Of a stretch of DNA of 64,000 bases, positions 8,530-17,688 are shown piece after piece (position 1 is the first letter of the stretch; each line of letters starts with the position of its first letter). The DNA comes from Agarivorans gilvus (GTDB taxonomy: Bacteria > Pseudomonadota > Gammaproteobacteria > Enterobacterales > Celerinatantimonadaceae), in assembly GCF_001420915.1 (NCBI RefSeq), contig NZ_CP013021.1:444001-508000 (forward strand). The letters run 5' to 3'. The notes under the pieces are model-generated. The model did no database searches. It had not been told where the DNA came from and worked only from the letters and a program-made list of their open reading frames with translations. Both the position numbers and the translations under genes were made by a program.

Positions 8530-8727
8530 ATGCCAAAAATGAAATCAAACAAAGGTGCTGCTAAGCGCTTTAAAAAAACTGCTTCTGGTGGTTTTAAATA
8601 CAAACAAGCTGGTCTTCGTCACATTCTGACTAAGCGCCGTACTAAGGTAAAACGTCACCTTCGTCCGAAGGGTATGATTGCTGCTTCTGATGTTGCATCA
8701 ATTGTTCGCATGTTGCCGTACGCATAA
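8530..8727 (+). CDS. rpmI: 50S ribosomal protein L35
   Basis: 65 residues, the usual L35 length, starting MPKMKSNKGAAKRFK and containing the conserved LRHILTKRRTKVKRHLR block and the terminal LPYA. Highly basic. The ribosome site is GGAG at 8516-8519. It is followed 18 bases later by rplT; the pair is translationally coupled and repressed by L20 in E. coli. Confidence 0.97.
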   Translation: MPKMKSNKGAAKRFKKTASGGFKYKQAGLRHILTKRRTKVKRHLRPKGMIAASDVASIVRMLPYA

Positions 8728-8745
8728 GTTTAGAGGAAATTAAGA

Positions 8746-9099
8746 ATGGCCAGAGTTAAACGCGGTGTACAAGCACGTGCACGTCATAAGAAAGTCTTAA
8801 AACAAGCCAAAGGTTACTACGGAGCACGTTCACGTGTTTATCGCGTAGCCTTCCAAGCGGTAATCAAAGCGGGTCAATACGCTTACCGTGACCGTCGTCA
8901 GCGCAAACGTCAATTCCGTCAATTGTGGATTGCACGTATCAATGCTGCGTCTCGTCAAAATGGTTTGTCTTACAGCCGTTTCATTGACGGACTTAAAAAA
9001 GCATCTATCGAAATCGATCGTAAGATCCTAGCTGACATTGCTGTTTTTGATAAAGCAGCATTCACAGTGTTGGTAGAAAAAGCAAAAGCTGCTTTATAA
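8746..9099 (+). CDS. rplT: 50S ribosomal protein L20
   Basis: 117 residues. It begins MARVKRGVQARARHKKVLKQAKGYYGARSRV and carries the long basic N-terminal helix and the globular C-terminal RNA-binding domain (from about residue 60). L20 is needed for early 50S assembly and, in E. coli, represses translation of rpmI-rplT. AGAGGAAA lies just upstream of the start. A strong terminator follows at 9117-9142, so pheS starts a new transcription segment or depends on read-through. Confidence 0.97.
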   Translation: MARVKRGVQARARHKKVLKQAKGYYGARSRVYRVAFQAVIKAGQYAYRDRRQRKRQFRQLWIARINAASRQNGLSYSRFIDGLKKASIEIDRKILADIAVFDKAAFTVLVEKAKAAL

Positions 9100-9116
9100 G
9101 TTTTATAGAGTTTGTG

Positions 9117-9142
9117 AAAAGGGAGCCTCGGCTCCCTTTTTT
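9117..9142 (+). terminator. Intrinsic terminator after rplT
   Basis: GGGAGCC (9121-9127) pairs with GGCTCCC (9130-9136) with a 2-base TC spacer, preceded by AAAA and followed by T6 (9137-9142). Confidence 0.9.
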
Positions 9143-9275
9143 GTTACAAAAACAAGCTTACAAAGCGCCTTTTTCCGGGAACAAGTCTAGCTATAAGCAC
9201 TTCATTAAAGTACTATTTCCGGTCTTATTTAAAACAAAAAAACAGCTTCCCCCTTGAGCGGAATATGAGGAAATC

Positions 9276-10255
9276 ATGCTAGATCTTGATGCGCTAATCA
9301 ATCAGGCTAAGACTCACATTGAAGCGGCTTCAGCGATTAATGAGCTTGATGCCGTTCGTGTAGAATACTTGGGCAAAAAGGGATTAATGACCAAACAGTT
9401 ACAAGGACTTGGCAAACTGTCACCTGAAGAACGTCCTAAAGCGGGTCAATTAATTAACCAAGCTAAACAAGTTATTCAAGATGCACTAAATGAAAAACGT
9501 GAATCTTTAGTTCAACAAGAGCTTAATGCCAAACTAGCTGCCGAAACGGTGGATGTCACCTTACCTGGCCGAGTTGATGAGCTAGGTGGTCTTCACCCAG
9601 TCACACGTACTATCGAACGAATTCAAACCTTTTTGGCGAACTGGGCTTTCAAGTTAAATCTGGCCCAGAGATCGAAGATGGCTTTCATAACTTCGATGCT
9701 TTAAACATTCCTGAGCATCATCCTGCTCGTGCCGATCACGATACCTTCTATTTCAACCCTAACTTGGTGTTACGAACTCAAACATCAGGGGTTCAGATCC
9801 GCACTATGGAAGCAGAAAAACCACCGATCCGTATCATTTCGCCTGGGCGAGTATACCGCAATGACTATGACCAAACTCATACCCCGATGTTTCATCAGGT
9901 AGAAGGTTTGATGGTTGACAAGAACGTTAATTTTACTGAGTTAAAAGGCGTGCTGTACGACTTCCTACAAAATTTCTTTGAGGATGATTTGCAAGTACGT
10001 TTCCGCCCTTCATATTTTCCGTTTACCGAAACTTCAGCAGAAGTAGACGTATTAGGCAAAAATGGTTGGCTAGAAGTACTTGGTTGCGGCATGGTTCACC
10101 CCAACGTATTGCGAGCAGTAAACATCGACCCAGAAGAGTACACCGGTTTTGCCTTTGGCATGGGTGTAGAGCGCCTCACTATGTTGCGTTACGGCGTTAA
10201 CGACTTGCGCTCATTCTTCGAAAATGACTTACGTTTCCTAAAACAATTTAATTAA
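9276..10255 (+). pseudogene. pheS: Phenylalanyl-tRNA synthetase alpha subunit, frameshifted in a T run
   Basis: PheS aminoacylates tRNA-Phe as the catalytic subunit of the alpha2beta2 enzyme. Here the frame breaks near 9634. Frame 1 (9276 on) is a good PheS coiled-coil N terminus up to RTIERIQTF, then reads nonsense and stops at 9704. The adjacent frame continues exactly (FGELGFQVKSGPEIEDGFHNFD) through the class II core (SPGRVYRNDYDQTHTPMFHQ, GFAFGMGVERL) to 10255. The T run 9630-9634 has five bases; six would restore one 326-residue protein, the usual size. PheS is essential, so a sequencing or assembly error is most likely. The pheT gene follows 13 bp downstream. Confidence 0.9.
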
Positions 10256-10268
10256 GGGTTAATTTAAG

Positions 10269-12656
10269 ATGAAATTTAGCGAATCCTGGCTAAGAGAGTG
10301 GGTTAACCCTAGCATTTCACGCGAAGAGTTAGCCGAACAAATCACCATGGCCGGTCTTGAGGTGGATGGTGTTGAAGATGTGGCAGCGGCGTTTTCTAAC
10401 GTTGTAGTGGGTGAAGTGGTTGAGTGTGGCCAACATCCCGATGCAGATAAGTTACGCGTAACCAAGATTAATGTTGGTGAAGAAGAGCTAATTGATATTG
10501 TTTGTGGTGCACCAAACTGCCGCTTAGGACTAAAAGTAGCAGTGGCCAAAGTAGGCGCGGTACTACCTGGTGATTTTAAAATTAAAAAAGCCAAGTTACG
10601 TGGCCAAGTGTCTATGGGCATGTTGTGTTCCTACAGTGAGCTGGGTATTAGTGACGAAGCCGATGGCATTATGGAACTACCAGCCGACGCCCCGGTGGGT
10701 ACCGATTTACGCGAGTACTTACAGTTAAACGATGTAACCATTGAAGTTGACTTAACACCTAACCGAGCCGATTGCCTGAGCTTACGTGGCTTAGCTCGCG
10801 AAGTTGGCGTGCTAAACCAAATGGATGTGCAACAACCTAGTTGGCAAGACGCGCCAGTGAGCATTGACGAAACTTTCCAAGTCACGGTTACTGCCACTGA
10901 GCAATGTCCACGTTATTTAGGCCGCGTGATTAAAGGCATTAATCTTAACGCCAGTACTCCTTTGTGGATGCAAGAGCGCTTGCGTCGCAGCGGTATTCGC
11001 TCTATCGATCCAGTAGTGGATGTGACTAACTATGTGTTGATCGAACAAGGTCAGCCGATGCACGCCTTCGATCTAGCAAAACTCAATGGTTCTATTGAGG
11101 TTCGTTTAGCTAAGCCTGGCGAGAAGTTGGTGCTGTTGGATGGCAATGAGGTCGAGTTAAAAGACAATACTCTTACGATTTGTGACCAGAGTGGTCCAAT
11201 TGCGATGGCGGGTATTTTCGGTGGCGATAAGACTGGCGTAAGTGAGCAGACCAGCGATATCTTTTTAGAGTGCGCGTTCTTTAGCAAACTGGCTATTACT
11301 GGCCGAGCTCGCCAATATGGTCTTCATACCGATTCCTCACATCGCTACGAGCGCGGTGTAGACTATCGCTTGCAAAACCAAGCAATGGAACGTGCTACAC
11401 AGTTATTGGTAGAGATTTGTGGTGGACAAGTAGGGCCAGTAGTTGAAGCGGGTGACCAAGCCAAGTTACCTCAAGCAGCCACTATTATATTGCGTCATGC
11501 TCGTCTAGAGAAAGTTGTTGGTTATGCTTTTGATAAAGCTCAAGTAACAGAGATCCTAACGCGTTTAGGTATGGAAGTGAGCGAAACCGAGCAAGGCTGG
11601 CAGGTTGTTGCGCCAAGCTATCGTTTCGACATGGAAATCGAAGAAGATTTGATTGAAGAAGTCGCGCGTATCTATGGTTACAACAACATTCCTAATATTT
11701 CACCCGCTGCTTCGTTAAAGATGAATGCTCATCAAGAAGTGCAGCTGCCTGAAAGCAAAGTGAGACAACTGTTATGTGCTCGTGGTTATCAAGAAGCGGT
11801 AACTTACAGCTTTGTTGATCCTAAACGCCAACAGCTTTTACACCCTTCGCAAGCCGCGATGATTCTACCGCATCCTATTTCTGTAGAAATGTCGGCGATG
11901 CGTTTAAGCCTATTCACTGGCTTGTTAGATACCGTGTCATACAACCAGAAGCGCCAACAAAGCCGCGTTCGTGTATTTGAAAGTGGCTTACGTTTCATCC
12001 CTGATGAAACGGCTGAAAATGGCGTTGCGCAAACTACGATGTTAGCCGGTGTGATTAGCGGCTCTGCCAATAAAGAAGCCTGGAACAGTGAAGCTCGAGA
12101 ACTAGATTTCTTTGACATTAAAGGTGATGTTGAAGCGCTTATTCAACAAACTGTAGATCTAGAAGCCTTTAGTTTTGTAGCCGCTGAACACCCAGCTTTC
12201 CATCCTGGACAAGCTGCGCAAATTTTACGTGATGGGCAAGTGGTAGGTTATGTTGGCGCATTACACCCTCAACACTTAAAAGCCTTTGGTTTAAGCGGTA
12301 AGGTATTTATGTTCGAGATAGAAATGTCTGCCGTGATTGCGCGTAAATTGCCCGATGCTAAACCCGTTTCTAAATTCCCTGCCAACCGCCGCGACCTTGC
12401 CTTATTGGTATCGCAACAGGTAAAAGCAGGAGATTTACTAAATTGCATTAAGAAAGTTGGCGGAAATCAATTAGTTGGCGTAAACTTATTCGATGTATAC
12501 AAAGGAAAAGGCATTGCAGACGATATGCAAAGTATTGCTATCAGTTTAACGCTGCAAGAACAAAGCCGGACCCTTGAAGAAAAAGAGATTGCCACTACAG
12601 TTGACACCATTGTAGAGGCGTTACGTTCAGAGTTTGACGCATCCTTGAGGGACTAG
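10269..12656 (+). CDS. pheT: Phenylalanyl-tRNA synthetase beta subunit
   Basis: 795 residues, the normal bacterial length. It binds and edits tRNA-Phe as partner of PheS. The tRNA-binding (EMAP/OB) domain is at about 40-150 (VVVGEVVECGQHPDADKLRVTKI), then B3/B4 editing domain, B5 domain, catalytic-like core, and the C-terminal ferredoxin-fold anticodon-binding domain (KFPANRRDLALLV, about 700-795). The start has AAGGG ten bases upstream. It is 13 bp after pheS and 2 bp before ihfA, the classical pheST-ihfA operon. Confidence 0.97.
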   Translation: MKFSESWLREWVNPSISREELAEQITMAGLEVDGVEDVAAAFSNVVVGEVVECGQHPDADKLRVTKINVGEEELIDIVCGAPNCRLGLKVAVAKVGAVLPGDFKIKKAKLRGQVSMGMLCSYSELGISDEADGIMELPADAPVGTDLREYLQLNDVTIEVDLTPNRADCLSLRGLAREVGVLNQMDVQQPSWQDAPVSIDETFQVTVTATEQCPRYLGRVIKGINLNASTPLWMQERLRRSGIRSIDPVVDVTNYVLIEQGQPMHAFDLAKLNGSIEVRLAKPGEKLVLLDGNEVELKDNTLTICDQSGPIAMAGIFGGDKTGVSEQTSDIFLECAFFSKLAITGRARQYGLHTDSSHRYERGVDYRLQNQAMERATQLLVEICGGQVGPVVEAGDQAKLPQAATIILRHARLEKVVGYAFDKAQVTEILTRLGMEVSETEQGWQVVAPSYRFDMEIEEDLIEEVARIYGYNNIPNISPAASLKMNAHQEVQLPESKVRQLLCARGYQEAVTYSFVDPKRQQLLHPSQAAMILPHPISVEMSAMRLSLFTGLLDTVSYNQKRQQSRVRVFESGLRFIPDETAENGVAQTTMLAGVISGSANKEAWNSEARELDFFDIKGDVEALIQQTVDLEAFSFVAAEHPAFHPGQAAQILRDGQVVGYVGALHPQHLKAFGLSGKVFMFEIEMSAVIARKLPDAKPVSKFPANRRDLALLVSQQVKAGDLLNCIKKVGGNQLVGVNLFDVYKGKGIADDMQSIAISLTLQEQSRTLEEKEIATTVDTIVEALRSEFDASLRD

Positions 12657-12658
12657 TT

Positions 12659-12952
12659 ATGGCATTAACTAAAGCTGACCTGGCAGAAAATTTATTTGAA
12701 AACTTAGGCTTTAGTAAGAGAGAGTCTAAAGAAGTGGTAGAAGCTTTTTTTGAAGAAATACGGGTCGCTTTGGAAAGTGGGGAACAAGTTAAAATTTCTG
12801 GTTTTGGAAATTTCGACCTGAGGGAGAAAAATCAACGCCCCGGTCGTAACCCTAAAACCGGAGAAGACATTCCCATTTCTGCGCGTCGAGTAGTCACCTT
12901 TCGTCCTGGGCAAAAGCTCAAGAGTAGGGTAGAGAACGCCGAACCTAAATAA
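12659..12952 (+). CDS. ihfA: Integration host factor alpha subunit
   Basis: 97 residues. IHF bends DNA by about 160 degrees as an alpha-beta heterodimer in replication, recombination and transcription. The sequence begins MALTKADLAENLFENLGFSKR and contains the beta-arm signature GFGNFDLREKNQRPGRNPKTGEDIPI with the intercalating proline, and ends in the conserved C-terminal helix. It lies 2 bp after pheT and ends at a shared terminator. Confidence 0.97.
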   Translation: MALTKADLAENLFENLGFSKRESKEVVEAFFEEIRVALESGEQVKISGFGNFDLREKNQRPGRNPKTGEDIPISARRVVTFRPGQKLKSRVENAEPK

Positions 12953-12966
12953 AAAAGTAAAGTGAA

Positions 12967-12999
12967 TAAAAAAGGAAGCCAATTGGCTTCCTTTTTCTT
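12967..12999. terminator. Bidirectional terminator between ihfA and aapP
   Basis: GGAAGCC (12974-12980) pairs with GGCTTCC (12985-12991) with loop AATT, flanked by A6 on the left and T5 on the right, so it fits both converging transcripts. Confidence 0.9.
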
Positions 13000-13014
13000 T
13001 TGCTTGAGTCTCGA

Positions 13015-13773
13015 TTAGTGATTGAGAATTTGGCTTAAGAACAGCTTAGTTCTATCTGATTGAGGATTTTCAAAGAATTGAACCGGTTCATTTTGTTCAA
13101 TGATTTCCCCTCTATCCATAAAGATCACTCTGTCGGCTACCTGCTTGGCGAAGCCCATTTCGTGGGTTACACAAAGCATGGTCATCCCTTCATTCGCTAA
13201 TTCAACCATTACATCCAATACTTCGCGTACCATCTCTGGATCGAGTGCTGATGTGGGTTCATCAAATAGCATAATTGAAGGGTTCATACACAAACTGCGA
13301 GCAATCGCTACACGCTGCTGCTGACCACCGGATAATTGTCCAGGAAACTTATCAGCTTGTTCTGGGATTTTAACCCGTTCTAAGTATTTCATCGCTGTTG
13401 CTTCAGCTTCAGCTTTAGGAATTTTTTTCACCCAAATCGGTGCCAAACAACAGTTTTGCAATACTGTAAGGTGAGGGAATAAGTTGAAGTGTTGGAAACA
13501 CATGCCTACTTCACTTCTCACCATTTCAATACTTTTTAGATCGCTCTTTAGCTCGGTGCCATTAACGATGATGTCGCCTTTCTGGTGTTCTTCTAGGCGG
13601 TTAATACAGCGAATCATGGTTGATTTACCTGAACCTGAAGGCCCACAGATAACGATTTTTTCACCTTTGGTGACGGTTAAATCAAGATCTTTAAGTACGT
13701 GGAACTCACCGTACCACTTATTCATGCCCTTGAGTTGAATCACTACTTCAGAGTTTGCTTGATTAGAATTCAT
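13015..13773 (-). CDS. aapP: General L-amino acid ABC transporter, ATP-binding protein
   Basis: 252 residues. Walker A GPSGSGKST (about 42-50), signature LSGGQQQRVAIAR and Walker B IMLFDEPTSALDPE are all intact; this is the polar amino acid ABC ATPase type. It powers import through AapQ and AapM. Last gene of the aapJQMP operon, 14 bp after aapM, and it ends at the terminator shared with ihfA. Confidence 0.92.
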   Translation of the reverse strand: MNSNQANSEVVIQLKGMNKWYGEFHVLKDLDLTVTKGEKIVICGPSGSGKSTMIRCINRLEEHQKGDIIVNGTELKSDLKSIEMVRSEVGMCFQHFNLFPHLTVLQNCCLAPIWVKKIPKAEAEATAMKYLERVKIPEQADKFPGQLSGGQQQRVAIARSLCMNPSIMLFDEPTSALDPEMVREVLDVMVELANEGMTMLCVTHEMGFAKQVADRVIFMDRGEIIEQNEPVQFFENPQSDRTKLFLSQILNH

Positions 13774-13787
13774 GTAAAATTTCCTTA

Positions 13788-14879
13788 TTAATGTCCTGTA
13801 TGAAGTTTCTTCTCAAGGTATATCGAGTAACGCGACATACTGAAACAGAACACCCAAAATACAAAAGCGATAAATACGTACATTTCTGTGGAAAAGCCGA
13901 GCCATTCGGGATCGGCCAATGCAGATTGGCCAATCGCCAATAAATCGAATAAACCAATCACCAATACCAGACTGGTATCTTTAAACAGAGCAATGAAGGT
14001 ATTAACTATCGACGGAATAGTGATTTTTAGTGCTTGAGGCAAAATAATTAAGCCCATAGACTGCCAATAACTTAGGCTTAAGGCTTCTCCTGCCTCGTAT
14101 TGTCCTTTGGGAATGGCTTGTAGGCCACCGCGAATCACCTCTGCCATGTAAGCCGACTGGAACATGATGATGCCAATCATCGCCCGTAGCAGTTTGTTAA
14201 AATCAACTTCAGAGCCAACAAATAGGGGTAACATTACTGAGGCCATAAACAGCACGGTAATTAGTGGTACCGCCCGCCAGAACTCAATGTAAATAGTTGA
14301 AAAACTTCTAACAATAGGCATGTGCGAACGTCGACCTAAGGCTAACAAAATACCAATAGGAAGTGCGGCAACAATGCCCACTATGGCCAATACTAAGGTC
14401 AGCATTAAGCCGCCCCATTGATGCGTTTCTACTTTAACTAAACCGAACGCGTCGCCTAACAAAAGGAAAAACACGATGATGGGGTAAATCACCAAGGAGA
14501 ATATAGCCAATTTCGGTTTATGAGGTGTTTTCTCGTAAATTAGCGCAGCTATCAATAGCAAGAAGGTAATGAAAACAATATTCACCCGCCAGCGTTCTTC
14601 CGTTGGATAGAAGCCATAAATTAACTGAGAAAAACGGTCGATAACGAATACCCAGCAAGCACCATCGCTAGTACAGGCATCACGGCTTTCACCAATCCAA
14701 TCGGCATTTATAAATAACCATTCTATAGCGGCGGCTAGCGGTGGAATAACAAGGTATAAGATCAATAAGGTAAAGAAACTATTTATCCAAGATGAGAATA
14801 AGTTCTTCTTCATCCAGCCAACAAATCCAACACTCATATCTGGTGGCGTTTGATCAGGTTTAAATTGATGTACTGACAT
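13788..14879 (-). CDS. aapM: General L-amino acid ABC transporter, permease (AapM)
   Basis: 363 residues, an inner-membrane permease of the HisMQ type but with the long N-terminal extension typical of AapM (several extra helices and a cysteine-containing periplasmic loop, SRDACTSDGACW). The ABC inner-membrane signature is in the conserved EAGEALSLSYWQSMGLIILPQALKI loop, where it contacts AapP. It forms the pore with AapQ. It starts 1 bp after the aapQ stop. Confidence 0.92.
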   Translation of the reverse strand: MSVHQFKPDQTPPDMSVGFVGWMKKNLFSSWINSFFTLLILYLVIPPLAAAIEWLFINADWIGESRDACTSDGACWVFVIDRFSQLIYGFYPTEERWRVNIVFITFLLLIAALIYEKTPHKPKLAIFSLVIYPIIVFFLLLGDAFGLVKVETHQWGGLMLTLVLAIVGIVAALPIGILLALGRRSHMPIVRSFSTIYIEFWRAVPLITVLFMASVMLPLFVGSEVDFNKLLRAMIGIIMFQSAYMAEVIRGGLQAIPKGQYEAGEALSLSYWQSMGLIILPQALKITIPSIVNTFIALFKDTSLVLVIGLFDLLAIGQSALADPEWLGFSTEMYVFIAFVFWVFCFSMSRYSIYLEKKLHTGH

Positions 14880-14880
14880 A

Positions 14881-16077
14881 TTAACGCTCCACTAAAGCCA
14901 TTTTTTTGTTGTAAATATTCATCAGAATAGACGTGCTAATACTAATGGTGAGATATACAGCCATAGTTAAGGCAATTACTTCAATAGCTTGGCCTGTTTG
15001 GTTAAGGGTCGTTCCCATAAATACCGATACTAAGTCGGGGTAACCAATAGCGGTTGCTAAGGAAGAGTTTTTAGTGAGGTTGAGATACTGGCTAGTGAGC
15101 GGCGGAATAATCACTCGCATCGCTTGCGGAATGATAACCAGCTTCAAGGCCTGAGTTCGGGTTAAACCTAAAGACTCAGCCGCTTCACTTTGCCCTTTGC
15201 TGACGGCAAGAATACCGGAACGAACAATCTCGGCAATAAAGGCCGCGGTATAAAAACTTAACGCAACTAACAAAGCAGCAAGCTCAGGAATAACGACTAC
15301 ACCACCTTGGAAGTTAAAGCCTTTTAAAGCAGGGTATTCAAGGCCAATTGGCATACCCATGATAAAAAACACGATAAGTGGTAGTAGCACAATGCTAGCA
15401 GCGGATACTGCTAATACCGGAAAAGGTTGTCCGGTAAGCATTTGTCTTCTCTTGGCCCACTTGGCTAATACAATTGAGCCAATAACAGCAATGAAAAAGG
15501 CGATAACAACAAAGCTGGAGCCGGCTTCCATTACCGGGCTGGGTAAGTACAAACCGCGAACATTTAGGAATACCGCCTCACCTAAGCTAACGCTTTGACG
15601 CGGACTCGGCAGGGCACGTAATACTGCAAAATACCAAAAGAAGATTTGCAGCAATAAGGGAATATTACGCAAGGTTTCGATATAAACCGTAGCAACTTTA
15701 GAAATCAACCAGTTGTTAGATAAACGCGCCACCCCCATCACGAAGCCAATTATGGTGGCAAAGATAATCCCTAAGGCGGAAATAAGCAGGGTATTAAGTA
15801 AACCGACGATGAACGTTCGACCGAAAGTATGGCTTTCATCATATTCAATCAATGACTGAATGATGCCAAAACCAGCGGTTTGGTTCATGAAACCAAAACC
15901 TGTGGTAATACCACGTTGCTCTAAGTTGAAAAGCGCGTTACTGATGATATAGAAAAAGAAGCCGATGACACCGATAACGACAATAATTTGGAAAACTAGC
16001 GCTCTTACGTTGGGATCAAACCAGATCTTACGAAGATTATTTGCTGAGTTATCCTTTGAAGAAGGATGAGCAGCCAT
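14881..16077 (-). CDS. aapQ: General L-amino acid ABC transporter, permease (AapQ)
   Basis: 398 residues, an integral membrane permease with about eight hydrophobic helices and the conserved EAAESLGLTRTQALKLVIIPQAMRV coupling loop. Its length and the long middle insertion (about 170-240) are typical of AapQ and not of short HisQ proteins. It pairs with AapM. It lies 73 bp after aapJ, with a hairpin in the gap. Confidence 0.92.
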   Translation of the reverse strand: MAAHPSSKDNSANNLRKIWFDPNVRALVFQIIVVIGVIGFFFYIISNALFNLEQRGITTGFGFMNQTAGFGIIQSLIEYDESHTFGRTFIVGLLNTLLISALGIIFATIIGFVMGVARLSNNWLISKVATVYIETLRNIPLLLQIFFWYFAVLRALPSPRQSVSLGEAVFLNVRGLYLPSPVMEAGSSFVVIAFFIAVIGSIVLAKWAKRRQMLTGQPFPVLAVSAASIVLLPLIVFFIMGMPIGLEYPALKGFNFQGGVVVIPELAALLVALSFYTAAFIAEIVRSGILAVSKGQSEAAESLGLTRTQALKLVIIPQAMRVIIPPLTSQYLNLTKNSSLATAIGYPDLVSVFMGTTLNQTGQAIEVIALTMAVYLTISISTSILMNIYNKKMALVER

Positions 16078-16113
16078 AAAAATTAACCTAGTATTGTAGG
16101 ACTAAAACGAAAG

Positions 16114-16135
16114 AGAGCAGGGCTAGGCCTGCTCT
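16114..16135 (-). terminator. Stem-loop between aapJ and aapQ
   Basis: AGAGCAGG (16114-16121) and CCTGCTCT (16128-16135) form an 8-bp stem with a 6-base loop. On the minus strand it is followed by the T-rich CTTTCGTTTT. Such structures after a binding-protein gene often reduce downstream expression or protect the 3' end of the binding-protein mRNA, so that the periplasmic protein exceeds its permease. Confidence 0.6.
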
Positions 16136-16150
16136 ATACTGAAGTAGATC

Positions 16151-17176
16151 TTAACGAATTGGTGGAGCGTATTGGAAACCACCATCTTTCCATAAAGCAT
16201 TTACACCACGAGCAATACCTAGTGGAGAGTCTTTACCTACGTTTTTCTCGAAAGATTCGCCGTAGCTACCAACTTGCTTAACGATGTTGTAACCCCATTT
16301 GTCATCTAAACCTAAACCTTTACCTTTTGGACCTTCTAAGCCCAAAATGCGGCGAACGTTAGGGTTGGTTGACTTAAGCATGTCGTCTGCATTAGCAGAT
16401 GTTAAACCGTATTCTTCAGCGTTAATCATTGCGAATAAAGACCACTTAACAATGTTGAACCATTGATCGTCGCCTTGGCGAACAACCGGTCCTAGCGGCT
16501 CTTTTGAAATGATTTCAGGCAATACCATTGCACTGTCTGGCTTAGCTAATTTGATGCGAAGCGCGTAAAGCTGAGATTGGTCTGAGGTTAATACGTCACA
16601 GCGACCAGCTTCAAAGCCTTTAACTGTTTGGTCTGAAGTATCAAATACCACTGGTGTGTACTTCATGCCGTGTTCGCGGAAGTAATCGGCAAGGTTTAGT
16701 TCGGTAGTTGTACCAGATTGAATACAAACAGCAGCACCGTCTAGCTCTTTAGCACTAGACACACCTAGCTCTTTGCTTACCATGAAACCTTGACCGTCAT
16801 AGTAGTTTACACCGGCAAAGTTTAAACCGAGTGAAGTATCACGAGTTAGAGTCCAGGTGGTATTACGAGATAGAATGTCGATTTCGCCGGATTGAAGCGC
16901 AGTAAAACGCTCTTTTGCTGTAAGTGGAGTGTATTTAACTTTAGATGCATCACCTAACACGGCTGCTGCAACTGCGCGACATACGTCTACGTCAAGACCT
17001 TGCCAGTTACCTTCAGCATCCGGGTTGGAGAATCCTGGCAAGCCGGTACTAACACCACATTGTAAGAACCCTTTGGCTTTAACGTTTTCTAAGGTTCCCT
17101 CTGCTGCGCTGGCGTTAGCGGTAAATGCTAAGGCTACAGCAGCGACCGCGGCTTTAATATGCGTGTTTTTTAACAT
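16151..17176 (-). CDS. aapJ: General L-amino acid ABC transporter, periplasmic binding protein
   Basis: 341 residues with a cleavable signal peptide (KAAVAAVALAFTANASA|AEG). The mature protein is a family 3 solute-binding protein: GFLQCGVSTGLPGFSNPD and NTTWTLTRDTSLGLNFAG are the usual ligand-domain stretches. It captures polar and branched L-amino acids for the AapQMP complex. First gene of the operon, with a sigma-70 promoter about 86-114 bp upstream. Confidence 0.93.
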   Translation of the reverse strand: MLKNTHIKAAVAAVALAFTANASAAEGTLENVKAKGFLQCGVSTGLPGFSNPDAEGNWQGLDVDVCRAVAAAVLGDASKVKYTPLTAKERFTALQSGEIDILSRNTTWTLTRDTSLGLNFAGVNYYDGQGFMVSKELGVSSAKELDGAAVCIQSGTTTELNLADYFREHGMKYTPVVFDTSDQTVKGFEAGRCDVLTSDQSQLYALRIKLAKPDSAMVLPEIISKEPLGPVVRQGDDQWFNIVKWSLFAMINAEEYGLTSANADDMLKSTNPNVRRILGLEGPKGKGLGLDDKWGYNIVKQVGSYGESFEKNVGKDSPLGIARGVNALWKDGGFQYAPPIR

Positions 17177-17261
17177 GTTTTCTTCCCTGTACAGTTTGTC
17201 TTCTATGTTGTGGTGACAAGTACTCTAAAAAACTATTTAGAGTGTCATTTGAACCAATAAC

Positions 17262-17290
17262 AACATAAACATTCGAATATTGGCTGTCAA
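17262..17290 (-). promoter_or_regulatory. Sigma-70 promoter of the aapJQMP operon
   Basis: On the minus strand TTGACA (17285-17290) and TATGTT (17262-17267) are separated by exactly 17 bp, upstream of aapJ. A small hairpin (CTCTAAA...TTAGAG, 17223-17242) lies in the leader. The rest of the 512-bp gap to cobB (17291-17688) is AT-rich; I see TATTAT near 17642 as a possible cobB -10 but no good -35. Confidence 0.75.
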
Positions 17291-17688
17291 CATTATCGTA
17301 ACACCGAAAACAGGCCTCATTGCCGAATAAGTCACCACGGGTGATGATTTATTCACTACAAATGAATATCCCTTCAACCAATTAGCTCGTTTGGCTAAAA
17401 ATGCTTTTGTTGCTTCAGATCAAGATTAGCACAAATAGCGATAATTCCCTGATTTACTTAAGCTAAGGTGAGTAAAAGCGATATCTACCGCAAAAAAACT
17501 AAAAATTATTGAGATTTGGTAGGTGCGACTGGATATTCTAACTAACGTCGAAAATCCTACTGAATATTATGTTAATACCCAGTTACATATTGCTAATTTA
17601 CGTCACATTACAACTTAAGTAGGGTGGGGACTTTGGCTCGGCTATTATATAAACATAGCAATCTCTAAGCCATGGCGGTGCAAACAAG

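Noticed and set aside
9143..9275. A pheM-type leader peptide with attenuator before pheS
   Set aside because: No start codon followed by a Phe-rich reading frame can be found, and the only hairpin with a T run is the rplT terminator.
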